Below are positions 5,126-13,602 of a stretch of DNA of 22,930 bases, piece after piece. The DNA lies in the NCBI GenBank assembly GCA_964361435.1, contig CAYIAN010000004.1:1-22930 (forward strand). The letters run 5' to 3'. Origin of the DNA: GWA2-46-10 sp964361435. Lineage in GTDB: Bacteria; Patescibacteriota; Minisyncoccia; UBA6257; Colwellbacteraceae. The notes beneath the pieces are model-generated. The model worked only from the letters and a program-made list of their open reading frames with translations. It made no database searches and had not been told where the DNA came from. Made by a program: the position numbers and the translations under genes. Position 1 is the first letter of the stretch; each line of letters opens with the position of its first letter.

Positions 5126-5844
5126 GCTAGAGATATAATTTTCCTAAATTCATCATCGTCAAGACTGACTCTACCGACAAGTACTCCGTCTATCATATCT
5201 TCCAAGAGAAAACCCTTAGCCGTCTTGCCGTCCACCGATCCGCCGTACAGGACTGGAACTCCACCAAAACCCATTTTAGATAACTCGTCTTTAATGTAAG
5301 TGATCATAGAAACAGCCCCCTGCGGCGTATCGACTAAATTGGTGCCAGAGGTCGAAATAGACCAGATAGGCTCATAGGCTACGATAAGGTTTTTTCCTTT
5401 GCCGACGCCACTCAAATCCTTCTTCAATTGCCCCAACAAAAACGTGTGTGTTTCAATCTCGCCTTGTTTATGAACATTTAAATCCTCTCCCACGCATAAG
5501 ATTGTTTTTAATCCTACGGCAAGCGCTGCCCGAACCTTAAGATTTACCAGTTCATCAATTTCTCCAAGCTCTTTTCTACGGGAACTGTGTCCCACAATAA
5601 CGTAGGATACTCCGATTTTCTTCAGCTGTAGCGCAGAGGCTTCACCAGTGACAGCAGCGGCATCTCTCCAGAAAAGATCTTGAGCGCCCAAGGCAGCCCT
5701 TTTAATAGTTTCCCCCACTTGTATAAGAAAGATATCAGGTGGACAGAGCACTACTCCCTTAATATCTGTGGCCCTGGCAAGATCTACCGCCTTGGCCGCT
5801 GTTTCCGGATTGAGTTTCCAGTTGCCAATAACTAACTTCTTCAT
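5122..5844 (-). CDS. tpiA: Triosephosphate isomerase with altered active-site positions
   Basis: 240 aa. Interconverts dihydroxyacetone phosphate and glyceraldehyde 3-phosphate. The (beta/alpha)8 landmarks are in order: N8-W-K10 substrate residues, TGE (66-68), V84-G-H86-S-S88-R-R catalytic histidine, Y157-E158-P-I-W161 catalytic base with loop 6, and LYGGSVD. Several normally invariant positions differ. The Glu of GHSERR is Ser88 (codon TCC), loop 6 reads SISTSG instead of AIGTGK, and the phosphate-binding VGG near the C-terminus is VGR. The main catalytic triad Lys, His, Glu is intact, so activity is likely, but kinetics or substrate range may differ. ATGA overlaps join it to dedA upstream and the gtrA-like gene downstream. 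Confidence 0.93.
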   Translation of the reverse strand: MKKLVIGNWKLNPETAAKAVDLARATDIKGVVLCPPDIFLIQVGETIKRAALGAQDLFWRDAAAVTGEASALQLKKIGVSYVIVGHSSRRKELGEIDELVNLKVRAALAVGLKTILCVGEDLNVHKQGEIETHTFLLGQLKKDLSGVGKGKNLIVAYEPIWSISTSGTNLVDTPQGAVSMITYIKDELSKMGFGGVPVLYGGSVDGKTAKGFLLEDMIDGVLVGRVSLDDDEFRKIISLA

Positions 5845-6428
5845 TTTTTCTTCCCGAAATGATTCTTCAGTCCCCAGACAATGCCCAAAACCAAAAGCAC
5901 GGCTATAACCAAATCAAATTTTCTGAAGACAGGTTCTATAATCGTCCAATTCTCTCCCCAATATACTCCCGGGTATGTAAGGAGAGCCGACCAAATAAAA
6001 GAACCTATGAATGTGAAAAAAGAGAATTTCCAGATAGGCACTTTGAATAATCCAGCCGGAAAAGAGATAAAGGTACGAACAATAGGCATCATTCTACTCC
6101 AAAAGGCTGCAGCCACACCGTATTTGGCAATCCATCCCTTGGCTTGATCAAAGTGACGGTTGTTTTCCACCCAACCCTTGAAGTACCCAGCTACATAATA
6201 GGAAGCCAAAGAACCAGTAAGGTTTCCCAAGGCTCCCAAGAAAACTACCGTCCAGAAATCGAACACCCCAGTTGAAACGAGAAAACCGGAGAAAGGCATG
6301 ATGATTTCCGAGGGAATTGGAATATTGGCGCTCTCCAAGGCCATGAGGAAGAAAACACCCCAGTAACCCCACGTTTCTATGACGCCCAGAACAAAAAGAG
6401 AAACAACCTCCAAAATATCAGCTATCAT
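5841..6428 (-). CDS. DedA family membrane protein (VTT domain)
   Basis: 195 aa. DedA/VTT proteins are polytopic inner-membrane proteins; members of the family have been linked to flipping of undecaprenyl phosphate or phosphatidylethanolamine, which would suit the cell-wall genes upstream. Visible family features are the re-entrant-loop motif E33-S-A-N-I-P-I-P-S-E, the second motif FWSRMMPIVRTFISFPAG (about 109-126, with the conserved Arg residues), and a Lys-rich C-terminus. It is joined to galT and tpiA by 4-nt ATGA overlaps. The substrate cannot be told from sequence. Confidence 0.92.
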   Translation of the reverse strand: MIADILEVVSLFVLGVIETWGYWGVFFLMALESANIPIPSEIIMPFSGFLVSTGVFDFWTVVFLGALGNLTGSLASYYVAGYFKGWVENNRHFDQAKGWIAKYGVAAAFWSRMMPIVRTFISFPAGLFKVPIWKFSFFTFIGSFIWSALLTYPGVYWGENWTIIEPVFRKFDLVIAVLLVLGIVWGLKNHFGKKK

Positions 6429-7462
6429 TTGCTATTCAATATTTTAACTGCGTCCTCTGGGAAAACCGGATTGACTTCGATGCCGGTCGTGAGTTCAAAT
6501 CCTCCGGTAACCCCCAAGTGGGGAATTATCTCCCTCGGGATCACCTGAACGTGCCAGTGGTAAAAGCCATAAAGTTGTTTGTTTTTTACAGGAGAGGTGT
6601 GAATGTAGAGATTATAGTTAGCGTGTTTCACTTTCTTTTCCAATTTCAGAAGCGCGGCTTGCAGACTTTTCACTACGGAGTTAATTTCATATTCGCCGGA
6701 GTCTTCAAAGTAAGGAGAGTGGACTTTGGGAGAAATCCTGAATTCAAAAGGCTCTTTGGGAGCATATGGGGCAAAAGCAACGGAGAGTTCATCTTCATGA
6801 AGAATCCTCCGATTCTCCTCGGCTATTTTAATTTGGTCGCAGTACACACACTTTTTATTTTTACGGTGAAACTTCCTTGCATTACTTAGAGATCTTTCGG
6901 ATGAAGGAGGCAAAATGGGGGTTGAAAGAATTTGGTAGTGAGGGTGGTATACGCTAGCGCCAGTCTTGGGTCCCCAGTTTTGGAATACTGATATATAGGC
7001 AGCATTTTTATCCTTCGCTATTTCTCTATAACGTTCACGGAATGCGTTGAAAAGCATATTGGCGTCGACAATAGAGAGTTTAGTGAAGTTGACATCGTGA
7101 TCCTTAGTAATTATCAGTTCGTGATGTCCATAGCCTTCCATATAGCTATAGGGTCCATTCTTCCGTATTGTAGCCTTCTCATTTTTGTTTAATACCACTG
7201 GATACTTGTTAGAAACCACCTGTACGCGCCATTTTTTTAAATCAGGATATGAGGCTATAACGCCTTCTTCACTCGCCTTTTCCGGAGTCTCAAAGATACA
7301 TTTAGATTTAGGAACCCTTCGAACTTTCTCTCCAAAGGTGAATTGATAAGGTCGGGAGCCTCTCTTGAAAGAGAACAGTACCCAATCTCCTGAGTTTAAA
7401 TCCTGACGAAGTTCTGGTTGATGACTAATTGACCTCTTCACTGCTTTTAATTCTGTTTTCAT
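6425..7462 (-). CDS. galT: Galactose-1-phosphate uridylyltransferase-like protein
   Basis: About 345 aa. Moves UMP between hexose-1-phosphates (Leloir pathway) or acts on a related sugar nucleotide. With numbering from the upstream ATG at 7480, the N-terminal signature is E23-L-R-Q-D, the nucleophile motif is Y178-H179-P-H181-Y-Q (His181 as nucleophile), and the C-terminal HIT-like motif is H308-W-H310. G118-H-H-E-L-I-I resembles the GalT/ADP-glucose phosphorylase branch. The first zinc pair is incomplete (C61-x-x-E64), while a second pair C211-x-x-C214 is present. Exact sugar specificity is uncertain. The start is also uncertain: ATG at 7462 overlaps mrdA by 38 nt, and a GTG at 7441 would reduce this to 17 nt. 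ATGA junction with dedA. Confidence 0.82.
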   Translation of the reverse strand: MKTELKAVKRSISHQPELRQDLNSGDWVLFSFKRGSRPYQFTFGEKVRRVPKSKCIFETPEKASEEGVIASYPDLKKWRVQVVSNKYPVVLNKNEKATIRKNGPYSYMEGYGHHELIITKDHDVNFTKLSIVDANMLFNAFRERYREIAKDKNAAYISVFQNWGPKTGASVYHPHYQILSTPILPPSSERSLSNARKFHRKNKKCVYCDQIKIAEENRRILHEDELSVAFAPYAPKEPFEFRISPKVHSPYFEDSGEYEINSVVKSLQAALLKLEKKVKHANYNLYIHTSPVKNKQLYGFYHWHVQVIPREIIPHLGVTGGFELTTGIEVNPVFPEDAVKILNSK

Positions 7463-9284
7463 AGTACCATTCCAAAACATCCCTTACTATTGGAACGGCA
7501 TTTAAACTTCCTTCTCTGGCATCCTCAACGAGCACAAGAATGGCCATCTCCGGAGTTGAGTTTTCATCCTTGGCGGCGTATCCCACGAATAGAGCGTTCG
7601 TTTTGGTATTTCCGGCAACCTGGGCACTCCCGGTCTTCGCTCCAATCGATATTGGAATATCAACCAATAAATAAGCGGTGCCGTAATCTTTCTTAACGGC
7701 ATCGCGCATTCCTTGACGTACAATAGCCAAAGCCTCTGCCATATCGGTTATATCCAACATCACTTTTGATTCCCGTTTCAGAAGAAGATGCGGGGTGTAG
7801 GCTATGCCTCCGTTGGCGATGGCGATTATTGAGGAGAGTAGCCTAGTTGGAGTAACCGCTAAATCGCCCTGACCGATGGCAGTGTTGTAGGTGTCTCCAA
7901 TTCTCCAAATGTCACCCGTACGATCTTCTTTCTCCTGAGGCGTGGGTAAAAATCCAGAAGACTCTCCCGGGATGTCTATACCCGTAGTTTTACTTAAACC
8001 AAATTTTTCCCAGTATTTACGGAGCCTTTCAATCCCCAAACCCTCTTGATTTTGGAAACCTCCTCCTATGGTATAGAAATAGACGTTACTCGAACGGGCA
8101 AGAGCAGAATATACATCTACCCAACCGTGAGCTTTCCAATCAACAAACCTACTAGGAGTTTCTGGGTTATATGGATTGGGAATTTCTATATATCCAGCAG
8201 AATAAAATTGATCGTTGGGTTCAATTATTTCTTCGTTTAGAGCTGCCGCCGCGTGCAGGGGTTTAATGGTTGATCCAGGGCTATACACTCCAGAGATGGT
8301 GCGATTGAAAAGAGGTCTGTGGGGACTCTGTAGATATTGGGCAATATTATTTCCATCATACGAAGGGAAACTGAGGAGGGAGAGAACCTCGCCGTTTCTG
8401 GGGTCGATAACTAAACCCACTCCAGACGTTCTCCCTAGACTGGTTAATCCAAAGAGCATTCGGGAGTAGAAATATTCTTGGAGTTCACCATCTATGGTCG
8501 TTTTAAGTTCTTTTCCGGATATTGGCTCTCGAGTCCTCATCACCTCCCCTATTGCTCCGGATGAATCACTAAATATTGTGACTCTACCGTTTTCTCCCCT
8601 CAAGATACCATCGTAGTAGGCCTCTAAACCGCTTCTTCCTATGGAATCATTCAAAACCAACCCTTGATTGTGCTCTAGATCTTCTTCTGAGACTAAGCCA
8701 ATATATCCCACTACGTGAGAAAACGCAGGGCTAATGTATTCTCGCTTAAAATTCTGTTCTACGTTAAGGGATTTAAGTCCGAGGCTCCCAATCTCTATGA
8801 CCTGATCCCTGGTTACTTCAGTCGCAATTATGATATCGCTTACACCTTCCAAATCTGTCCCTCTGATTAACTTAAATATTTTTTCCTCGTTAACCCCCAA
8901 TATGTTTTTAGTGGCTTTTAAAACTGCTTCCTCTTCGTGGTTTTTAACCATCTGGTCGACGTGTAAAAACACGCTAAAGACCGGCTGGTTTTTAACCAGA
9001 GGCTCACCACTTCTATCCGTAATAACCCCCCTGGGGGCGATAAGCGGTATGGTCTGGTACATATTGTCTTGGCTGCGCAGTTTATACGCCGTACCCTTTA
9101 CCCCGGACATAAAACTGATACGAAAGAACACTATGGTGAAAATAACGATACTTCCCACCATAAGGGAGTAAAAGACATTTTTGCTGATGGGACTTTCAAC
9201 TAGGTTAAACTCTGACCCAGAGAGGGTGTCCGAAATAACTTCATCTAAATCTATTCTACTAGTGCGATACCTATTTCTCGCCAT
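7425..9284 (-). CDS. mrdA: Penicillin-binding protein 2, elongasome transpeptidase
   Basis: 619 aa. Cross-links peptidoglycan during lateral growth with MreBCD and RodA. A cytoplasmic N-terminus is followed by one membrane anchor (about 37-58), the class B PBP dimerisation domain (about 75-250) and the transpeptidase domain. The three catalytic motifs are present: S338-T-I-K341 (within SPGSTIKP), S398-S-N400 and K550-T-G552. RSGLEAYYDGILRG (218-230) is typical of PBP2. It follows mreD after 1 nt, completing mreB-mreC-mreD-mrdA. No rodA is in the window, so the SEDS partner must lie elsewhere. Confidence 0.94.
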   Translation of the reverse strand: MARNRYRTSRIDLDEVISDTLSGSEFNLVESPISKNVFYSLMVGSIVIFTIVFFRISFMSGVKGTAYKLRSQDNMYQTIPLIAPRGVITDRSGEPLVKNQPVFSVFLHVDQMVKNHEEEAVLKATKNILGVNEEKIFKLIRGTDLEGVSDIIIATEVTRDQVIEIGSLGLKSLNVEQNFKREYISPAFSHVVGYIGLVSEEDLEHNQGLVLNDSIGRSGLEAYYDGILRGENGRVTIFSDSSGAIGEVMRTREPISGKELKTTIDGELQEYFYSRMLFGLTSLGRTSGVGLVIDPRNGEVLSLLSFPSYDGNNIAQYLQSPHRPLFNRTISGVYSPGSTIKPLHAAAALNEEIIEPNDQFYSAGYIEIPNPYNPETPSRFVDWKAHGWVDVYSALARSSNVYFYTIGGGFQNQEGLGIERLRKYWEKFGLSKTTGIDIPGESSGFLPTPQEKEDRTGDIWRIGDTYNTAIGQGDLAVTPTRLLSSIIAIANGGIAYTPHLLLKRESKVMLDITDMAEALAIVRQGMRDAVKKDYGTAYLLVDIPISIGAKTGSAQVAGNTKTNALFVGYAAKDENSTPEMAILVLVEDAREGSLNAVPIVRDVLEWYYENRIKSSEEVN

Positions 9285-9285
9285 G

Positions 9286-9711
9286 CTACTTAGAATATTT
9301 TACCCCGGAGAGGGTAAAAAGAAGCACGCAAAGTCCTAAGAGACTTAAATTATAAGTAACTTCCATAAGGAACACGCCGAGCTGAAAGCCATTTACGTGT
9401 ATGAGCAAGGTTCCAATAGCTAGAGCTGAGGCGGTGTTCGCAATCCCCTTCCAGGGCAGGAAGTCTATGAGGGTCAACGCAAAAAAGAAAATGAGTGCCG
9501 TAAGGATTGTTTGCTGGCCTATCCCCGGTTCAATGATCAAAGTTACTATCGCTAACAAAACCAGAATAACTCTTTTAAGCCAATCTTGTTCTAAAAGTCC
9601 GAAAGCCAATATTGTAACTAGGACAAAATTAGGCTTCACACCCAAAACAACAAAGCTACTATTTTGGATAAGGGCTCCTAAAAATACGGCCGCTAAGCTA
9701 GTTAGAAACAT
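9286..9711 (-). CDS. mreD: MreD-like membrane protein
   Basis: About 141 aa, hydrophobic, with roughly five helices. Sequence similarity is not diagnostic, as is usual for MreD; the call rests on its size, topology and place between mreC and mrdA. NSSFVVLGVKPNFVLVTILAFG near the N-terminus fits the family pattern of a Pro and polar residues after the first helix. The second ATG (9711) is preferred over 9717 because GAGGG lies 6 nt before it but touches the first ATG. It overlaps mreC by 14 nt and ends 1 nt before mrdA. MreD is thought to link MreC to the PBP2/RodA complex. Confidence 0.8.
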   Translation of the reverse strand: MFLTSLAAVFLGALIQNSSFVVLGVKPNFVLVTILAFGLLEQDWLKRVILVLLAIVTLIIEPGIGQQTILTALIFFFALTLIDFLPWKGIANTASALAIGTLLIHVNGFQLGVFLMEVTYNLSLLGLCVLLFTLSGVKYSK

Positions 9712-10369
9712 CAACATCCCTCAGGGTTTTAATTTCAAAGCTTGCCTTTAAGGTTGCATTTTTGAAAACAGAGCCTGTTTCAGCGTGGATTTCTTTAATT
9801 CGGCCGAGTTCTAATCCATAGGGGAACCCACTACTGGCTGTCACCACCCTGTCGCCCACTTCTATATCCGCGTCTCCGGGGATGAATTCCAAAGTTAATT
9901 CATTACCTCCACGCATAAGAGCGTCAACCGCGCTGGTGCCTATGCGCACTGCAGTTTCAAACCCAGGATCAAATATTGTGGTAACAACGCTGTTTTTTAA
10001 AGTTACTTCTTTAACTTGCCCCACAAGAATATTGCTGCCATAAATCACGGCATTTCCCACCGATACTCCGTCATTTGCTCCCCAAGAAATTATGATTTCG
10101 CTTTTATTGTTAAAAGGATAGCTTGAGTAGACTATGGCCGACTTTTGGGGAAAAATGGTCTCTCTAAAGAGTTGTGCTTTCAAGTTGGCATTTTCTTTTT
10201 GCAAAAGCGAGATCTGTCTTTGGAGCCCCTCGTTTGGGGTCAGGGCATTGAGAGCACTAGCTACACTTCTGTTGAAAGAAAGTTTTAGATCGAAAAACAA
10301 ATTGGCGGCGAGGATAACGAGCAAAAGCACTACTACTGCGATTATCAAGGCATAGCGCTTCTTTCTCAT
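9698..10369 (-). CDS. mreC: Rod shape-determining protein MreC
   Basis: 223 aa. A bitopic membrane protein that activates PBP2. A TM helix (about 8-26) is followed by a coiled coil (about 48-68, LQRQISLLQKENANLKAQL) and the two beta-barrels of MreC, recognised by GANDGVSVGNAVIYG, LVGQVKEV, SVVTTIFDP and GDRVVTASSGFPYGLELGRI. It is shorter than the E. coli protein (367 aa), which mainly reflects a missing C-terminal tail. Joined to mreB by an ATGA overlap. Confidence 0.93.
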   Translation of the reverse strand: MRKKRYALIIAVVVLLLVILAANLFFDLKLSFNRSVASALNALTPNEGLQRQISLLQKENANLKAQLFRETIFPQKSAIVYSSYPFNNKSEIIISWGANDGVSVGNAVIYGSNILVGQVKEVTLKNSVVTTIFDPGFETAVRIGTSAVDALMRGGNELTLEFIPGDADIEVGDRVVTASSGFPYGLELGRIKEIHAETGSVFKNATLKASFEIKTLRDVDVSN

Positions 10370-11412
10370 AGGTTAACCAGTTTGGGTTTTTCTTGGTTAG
10401 ACAGAATGGTCTCGTATCTGCTCGTATCCTCAATGATTATTCCAAGTCCCCTGACCACACAGGTTAAAGGATCATCCACTACTCTCGTCTCTACCTGTAG
10501 TTCTCTCTCTAGATATTCATCTAGCCCTCTAAGGAGAGAACCTCCTCCGGAGAGATAGATTCCTCTTTCAAGAATGTCTCCCACCAACTCAGGCGGAGCA
10601 TCCTCTAGAATGGATTTAATGGCATCGGCTATTGCCTTTAGTGACTTTTGGAGAGCAATTCTTATTTGGGCGTTGCGCACAATTACTTCTTTGGGTAACC
10701 CGGTGGCCACGTCTCTTCCGCGCACGGCCATTTCTAACTTATCGTCTATTGGAACGGCAGAGCCAACATTGATTTTCAAAGCTTCGGTAGTGGGTTCCCC
10801 TATTAAAAGCTTATATTCGCTTCTAATGAAACGGGCAATATCTTCATTGAACTTCTGTCCAGCGGTTTTGAGGCTTTTGGATACAACTGCTCCTCCTATC
10901 GAAATGATAGAAATTTCTGTGGTTCCACCGCCGATATTCACAATCATATTAGCTGTGGGCTCCTCAATGGGCAATCTTGTTCCAATGGCCGAGGCTATAG
11001 GTTCTTCAACTAGAAGTACTTTGGAAGCTCCGGCGGAAACAACAGCGTCTTCAACCGATTTACGTTCCACCTCAGTCAAATTGGTGGGGATACTGACCGC
11101 CGCCGTGCGATAGCGCGAGAAGAGATTACGCTCGCTTAATCTTGAAAAGAAATAGCGAATGATTTCCTGAGTCATTTCGAAATCAGAGATCACGCCATTG
11201 ATTAACGGTTTGATTAAAGTAACGTGGGCCGGGGTGCGGTCCAGCATTTTATTGGCTTCATCCCCCACAGCAAGAATTTGGTTCGTGCGATTATTGATGG
11301 CGATAAGGGTGGGTTCGTTTATTACAATTCCCTTACCCTTTACATAAATCAGAAAATTAGCTGTTCCGAGATCAATACCTATGCTCTTATATAAGTTTTC
11401 GAATAGCTTCAT
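10366..11412 (-). CDS. mreB: Actin-like protein MreB (elongasome copy)
   Basis: 348 aa. Forms membrane-bound filaments that steer peptidoglycan synthesis. Phosphate-1 motif I11-G-I-D-L-G-T-A, phosphate-2 motif I157-V-N159-I-G-G-G-T-T-E and the adenosine motif LSGGGSLLRGLDEYL are clear. The N-terminus (MKLFENLYKS) could be the amphipathic membrane-binding helix. Residue 159 is Asn (codon AAT) where the canonical motif is DIGGGTTE; this Asp corresponds to actin Asp154, which helps place Mg2+ and water for ATP hydrolysis. The other MreB in this window has the same change. The ATG at 11412 overlaps proS by 26 nt and no later Met fits. It heads the mreBCD-mrdA block. Confidence 0.95.
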   Translation of the reverse strand: MKLFENLYKSIGIDLGTANFLIYVKGKGIVINEPTLIAINNRTNQILAVGDEANKMLDRTPAHVTLIKPLINGVISDFEMTQEIIRYFFSRLSERNLFSRYRTAAVSIPTNLTEVERKSVEDAVVSAGASKVLLVEEPIASAIGTRLPIEEPTANMIVNIGGGTTEISIISIGGAVVSKSLKTAGQKFNEDIARFIRSEYKLLIGEPTTEALKINVGSAVPIDDKLEMAVRGRDVATGLPKEVIVRNAQIRIALQKSLKAIADAIKSILEDAPPELVGDILERGIYLSGGGSLLRGLDEYLERELQVETRVVDDPLTCVVRGLGIIIEDTSRYETILSNQEKPKLVNL

Positions 11413-12604
11413 TGATGCTTAGCAGTTCCACTTTGTTCGCATTCCGTCTCTTAATTTCAACCCTCTCCTTAGTTTTGTCGCTTACAACCATTCTCCAAGG
11501 AATTCCCAACAAATCTGCGTCCTTGAACTTTTCTCCGGCAGAAGCGTCCCTGTCGTCATAGAGTACCTCAATACCAGCCTTTATCAAGTGGGCGTATACT
11601 TGCTTGCCCTTGTTTCTCCCCAGTTCTATAAGGTGAACTTTAAAAGGGGCAATACTTTCAGGCCACACCATGCCAGATTTATCACAGAGAAGCTCAACTA
11701 CGGTAGCCATTAAGCGCCCCACACCAATACCGTAACTCCCAAGAAATACTGGTTTCTCAACGCCTCCCCTGTCCTTATATTTCAGCCCAAGTTTTTCGGA
11801 ATATACGGTACCAAACTTGAATATATTTCCTACCTCAATGGACTTGGTCTCTAGAAGATCTTTCTGATTCAGTCCGAGACTTTTAGCAACTTCTAAGGAG
11901 TATACTTCTTTGTTGATCGCGATCTTTTTTTTGGGGTCAAGGTAGATAGTGTCCTCTCCGGCTTCGCTTACAGATTGGAACTCATGAGAGTATTTGGTGA
12001 AAACACCGCCACTCGCAAATGTTCTGTATGTTTTATTCCCTATGCCCGTACGTTTGAAAATCTTTTCATACGCTTTTGCACATTTTTCGTAGAATGTATC
12101 TAAATCTTCCTGCGTGGCCGTGAAGGAATAAAGATCCTTCATGAGGAATTCTCTGGTACGCAAAAGACCGCTCTTGGCTCTTGGTTCATTCCTAAACTTG
12201 TTCTGGAATTGATAAACAAATACAGGCAGATCCTTATATGACCCTACATGATGGCTCGCCATTTCTATCATCGGTTCTTCGTGAGACCAAGCGAATCCCA
12301 GTTTACCCTCTTTGTCCTTAAACCAAATGCTAATCTTCTTATCGTCCCAGCGGTCATTTTTCTGCCAGAGATCTGGACCTTGAAGGGAAGCAAGTAAGAT
12401 CTCCTGCCCACCGATAGCATTCATTTCTTCCTGGATGATACTTTTAATCTTCTCAATAACCCTGAGACCCAAAGGAAGATAGGCATAAACGCCAGCCATT
12501 TCTTTATGTATGAACCCGCCCCTAATTAAAAGGGTGGCATTGAGAGAAACCTCATCCGAGGGTATGTTTTTGCTAGTTTTGGTGTAGAGTTCGCTTTGGC
12601 GCAT
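11387..12604 (-). CDS. proS: Prolyl-tRNA synthetase without the editing insertion
   Basis: 405 aa. Charges tRNA-Pro. Class II motif 1 lies around 37-53 (AGVYAYLPLGLRVIEKI), motif 2 around 138-160 (FRNEPR...RTREFLMKDLYSF) and motif 3 around 289-300 (GSYGIGVGRLMA); the anticodon-binding domain follows from about 320. The bacterial-type enzyme is normally about 570 aa with a roughly 180-residue YbaK-like INS editing domain between motifs 2 and 3. Here only about 35 residues lie between GEDTIYL (216-222) and the next conserved VGNIFKFG (258-265), so INS is absent. Removal of Ala mischarged on tRNA-Pro would need a separate trans-editing protein. TAATG junction with the rseP-like gene. Confidence 0.95.
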   Translation of the reverse strand: MRQSELYTKTSKNIPSDEVSLNATLLIRGGFIHKEMAGVYAYLPLGLRVIEKIKSIIQEEMNAIGGQEILLASLQGPDLWQKNDRWDDKKISIWFKDKEGKLGFAWSHEEPMIEMASHHVGSYKDLPVFVYQFQNKFRNEPRAKSGLLRTREFLMKDLYSFTATQEDLDTFYEKCAKAYEKIFKRTGIGNKTYRTFASGGVFTKYSHEFQSVSEAGEDTIYLDPKKKIAINKEVYSLEVAKSLGLNQKDLLETKSIEVGNIFKFGTVYSEKLGLKYKDRGGVEKPVFLGSYGIGVGRLMATVVELLCDKSGMVWPESIAPFKVHLIELGRNKGKQVYAHLIKAGIEVLYDDRDASAGEKFKDADLLGIPWRMVVSDKTKERVEIKRRNANKVELLSINEAIRKLI

Positions 12605-13602
12605 TACAGGCTAATTATATCCTTAATCGTCACTAGAATCATAAGCGATATGAGGAAGATAAAACCAGCAATATTTACCACCAACTCAAGCTTTTTATTG
12701 AAGATATTCTTTCCGAACAGTCTCTGTAGGGTAGTGAAAAGAAGCCTGCCGCCGTCTAATGCCGGGAAGGGAATAGTATTGAGGACGGCTAGGTTTAAAG
12801 AGATAAGTCCCAAAAGTTGAATTAGATAAACTGAACCCAATTGAGTCGCTTCTTTAACGACCACGAATACTCCAACCGGACCACTCACTTCCTGCAGAAC
12901 AGTGAAGTTGCCCGTGAATATCCCCCAAAGAAAACCTCCTAAAGCGATAAAAATCGTTCCGAAGGTGTCTAAAGCTGACCTAAATCCGGCCACGATACTC
13001 TCGGGGATTCCCGAAGAAACCTCTTCATTGAAAACAAATGATATCCCCAAAGGACCTTCTCCATCGGGCACTTCAACGCGAGGGGTAACCTCCTTATTGT
13101 TTAGGAAAATAGCTTCTCCCCTATGCTGGTCTATAAATGTAGAGAACTCTTCGGGCGAGGCAAAGTCAGGGATAACCTCTCCAACCACAAATCCAGCCTG
13201 TGCAGCAGGACTCAGGGGAGCTATGCTTTGAATTTGCACTCCTGCGGGCACACCCATTAAAAGCACGGCGGTGAAGGCAAACCAACCGATTATAAAGTTC
13301 ATTGAAACCCCGGATGATATAACCAGGGCTTTTTTCCAGAAGGGTTGAGCAAAGAAACTTCTCTGGGTGTCTTTTTCTTTTTTTCGAAGCTCATCCTCGC
13401 CGTGAATCTTGACGAATCCTCCGAAGGGAAGCAGATTGACGCTATATTCCGTTTCCCCCCACTTCTTGGAAAAGATTTTTGGAGGGAAACCTATTCCAAA
13501 CTCGTCCACTTTGATTTTAAGAAGTTTGGCGGCAATAAAATGGCCCCACTCGTGACCGATGATCAATATTATAAGGAGAGCTAAGGTAATTAGAGTTAAC
13601 AT
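12604..13602 (-). CDS. rseP: Site-2-type membrane metalloprotease (RseP/RasP-like, M50)
   Basis: 332 aa. An intramembrane zinc protease. H17-E18-W-G-H21 in the first helix is the zinc and catalytic motif, and N275-T-I-P-F-P-A-L-D283-G-G-R is the second site that supplies the third zinc ligand. One reduced PDZ-like region lies around 117-185; typical family members have a full PDZ, sometimes two. Four helices are likely. Known relatives cut anti-sigma factors or leftover signal peptides; no anti-sigma factor is present here, so the substrate is unknown. The TAATG junctions on both sides (frr before, proS after) suggest stop-restart translation. Confidence 0.93.
   Translation of the reverse strand: MLTLITLALLIILIIGHEWGHFIAAKLLKIKVDEFGIGFPPKIFSKKWGETEYSVNLLPFGGFVKIHGEDELRKKEKDTQRSFFAQPFWKKALVISSGVSMNFIIGWFAFTAVLLMGVPAGVQIQSIAPLSPAAQAGFVVGEVIPDFASPEEFSTFIDQHRGEAIFLNNKEVTPRVEVPDGEGPLGISFVFNEEVSSGIPESIVAGFRSALDTFGTIFIALGGFLWGIFTGNFTVLQEVSGPVGVFVVVKEATQLGSVYLIQLLGLISLNLAVLNTIPFPALDGGRLLFTTLQRLFGKNIFNKKLELVVNIAGFIFLISLMILVTIKDIISL

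Noticed and set aside
10574..11113. 179-codon plus-strand open frame
   Set aside because: Antisense shadow of mreB with low-complexity Ser/Ala/Thr composition, no start signals.
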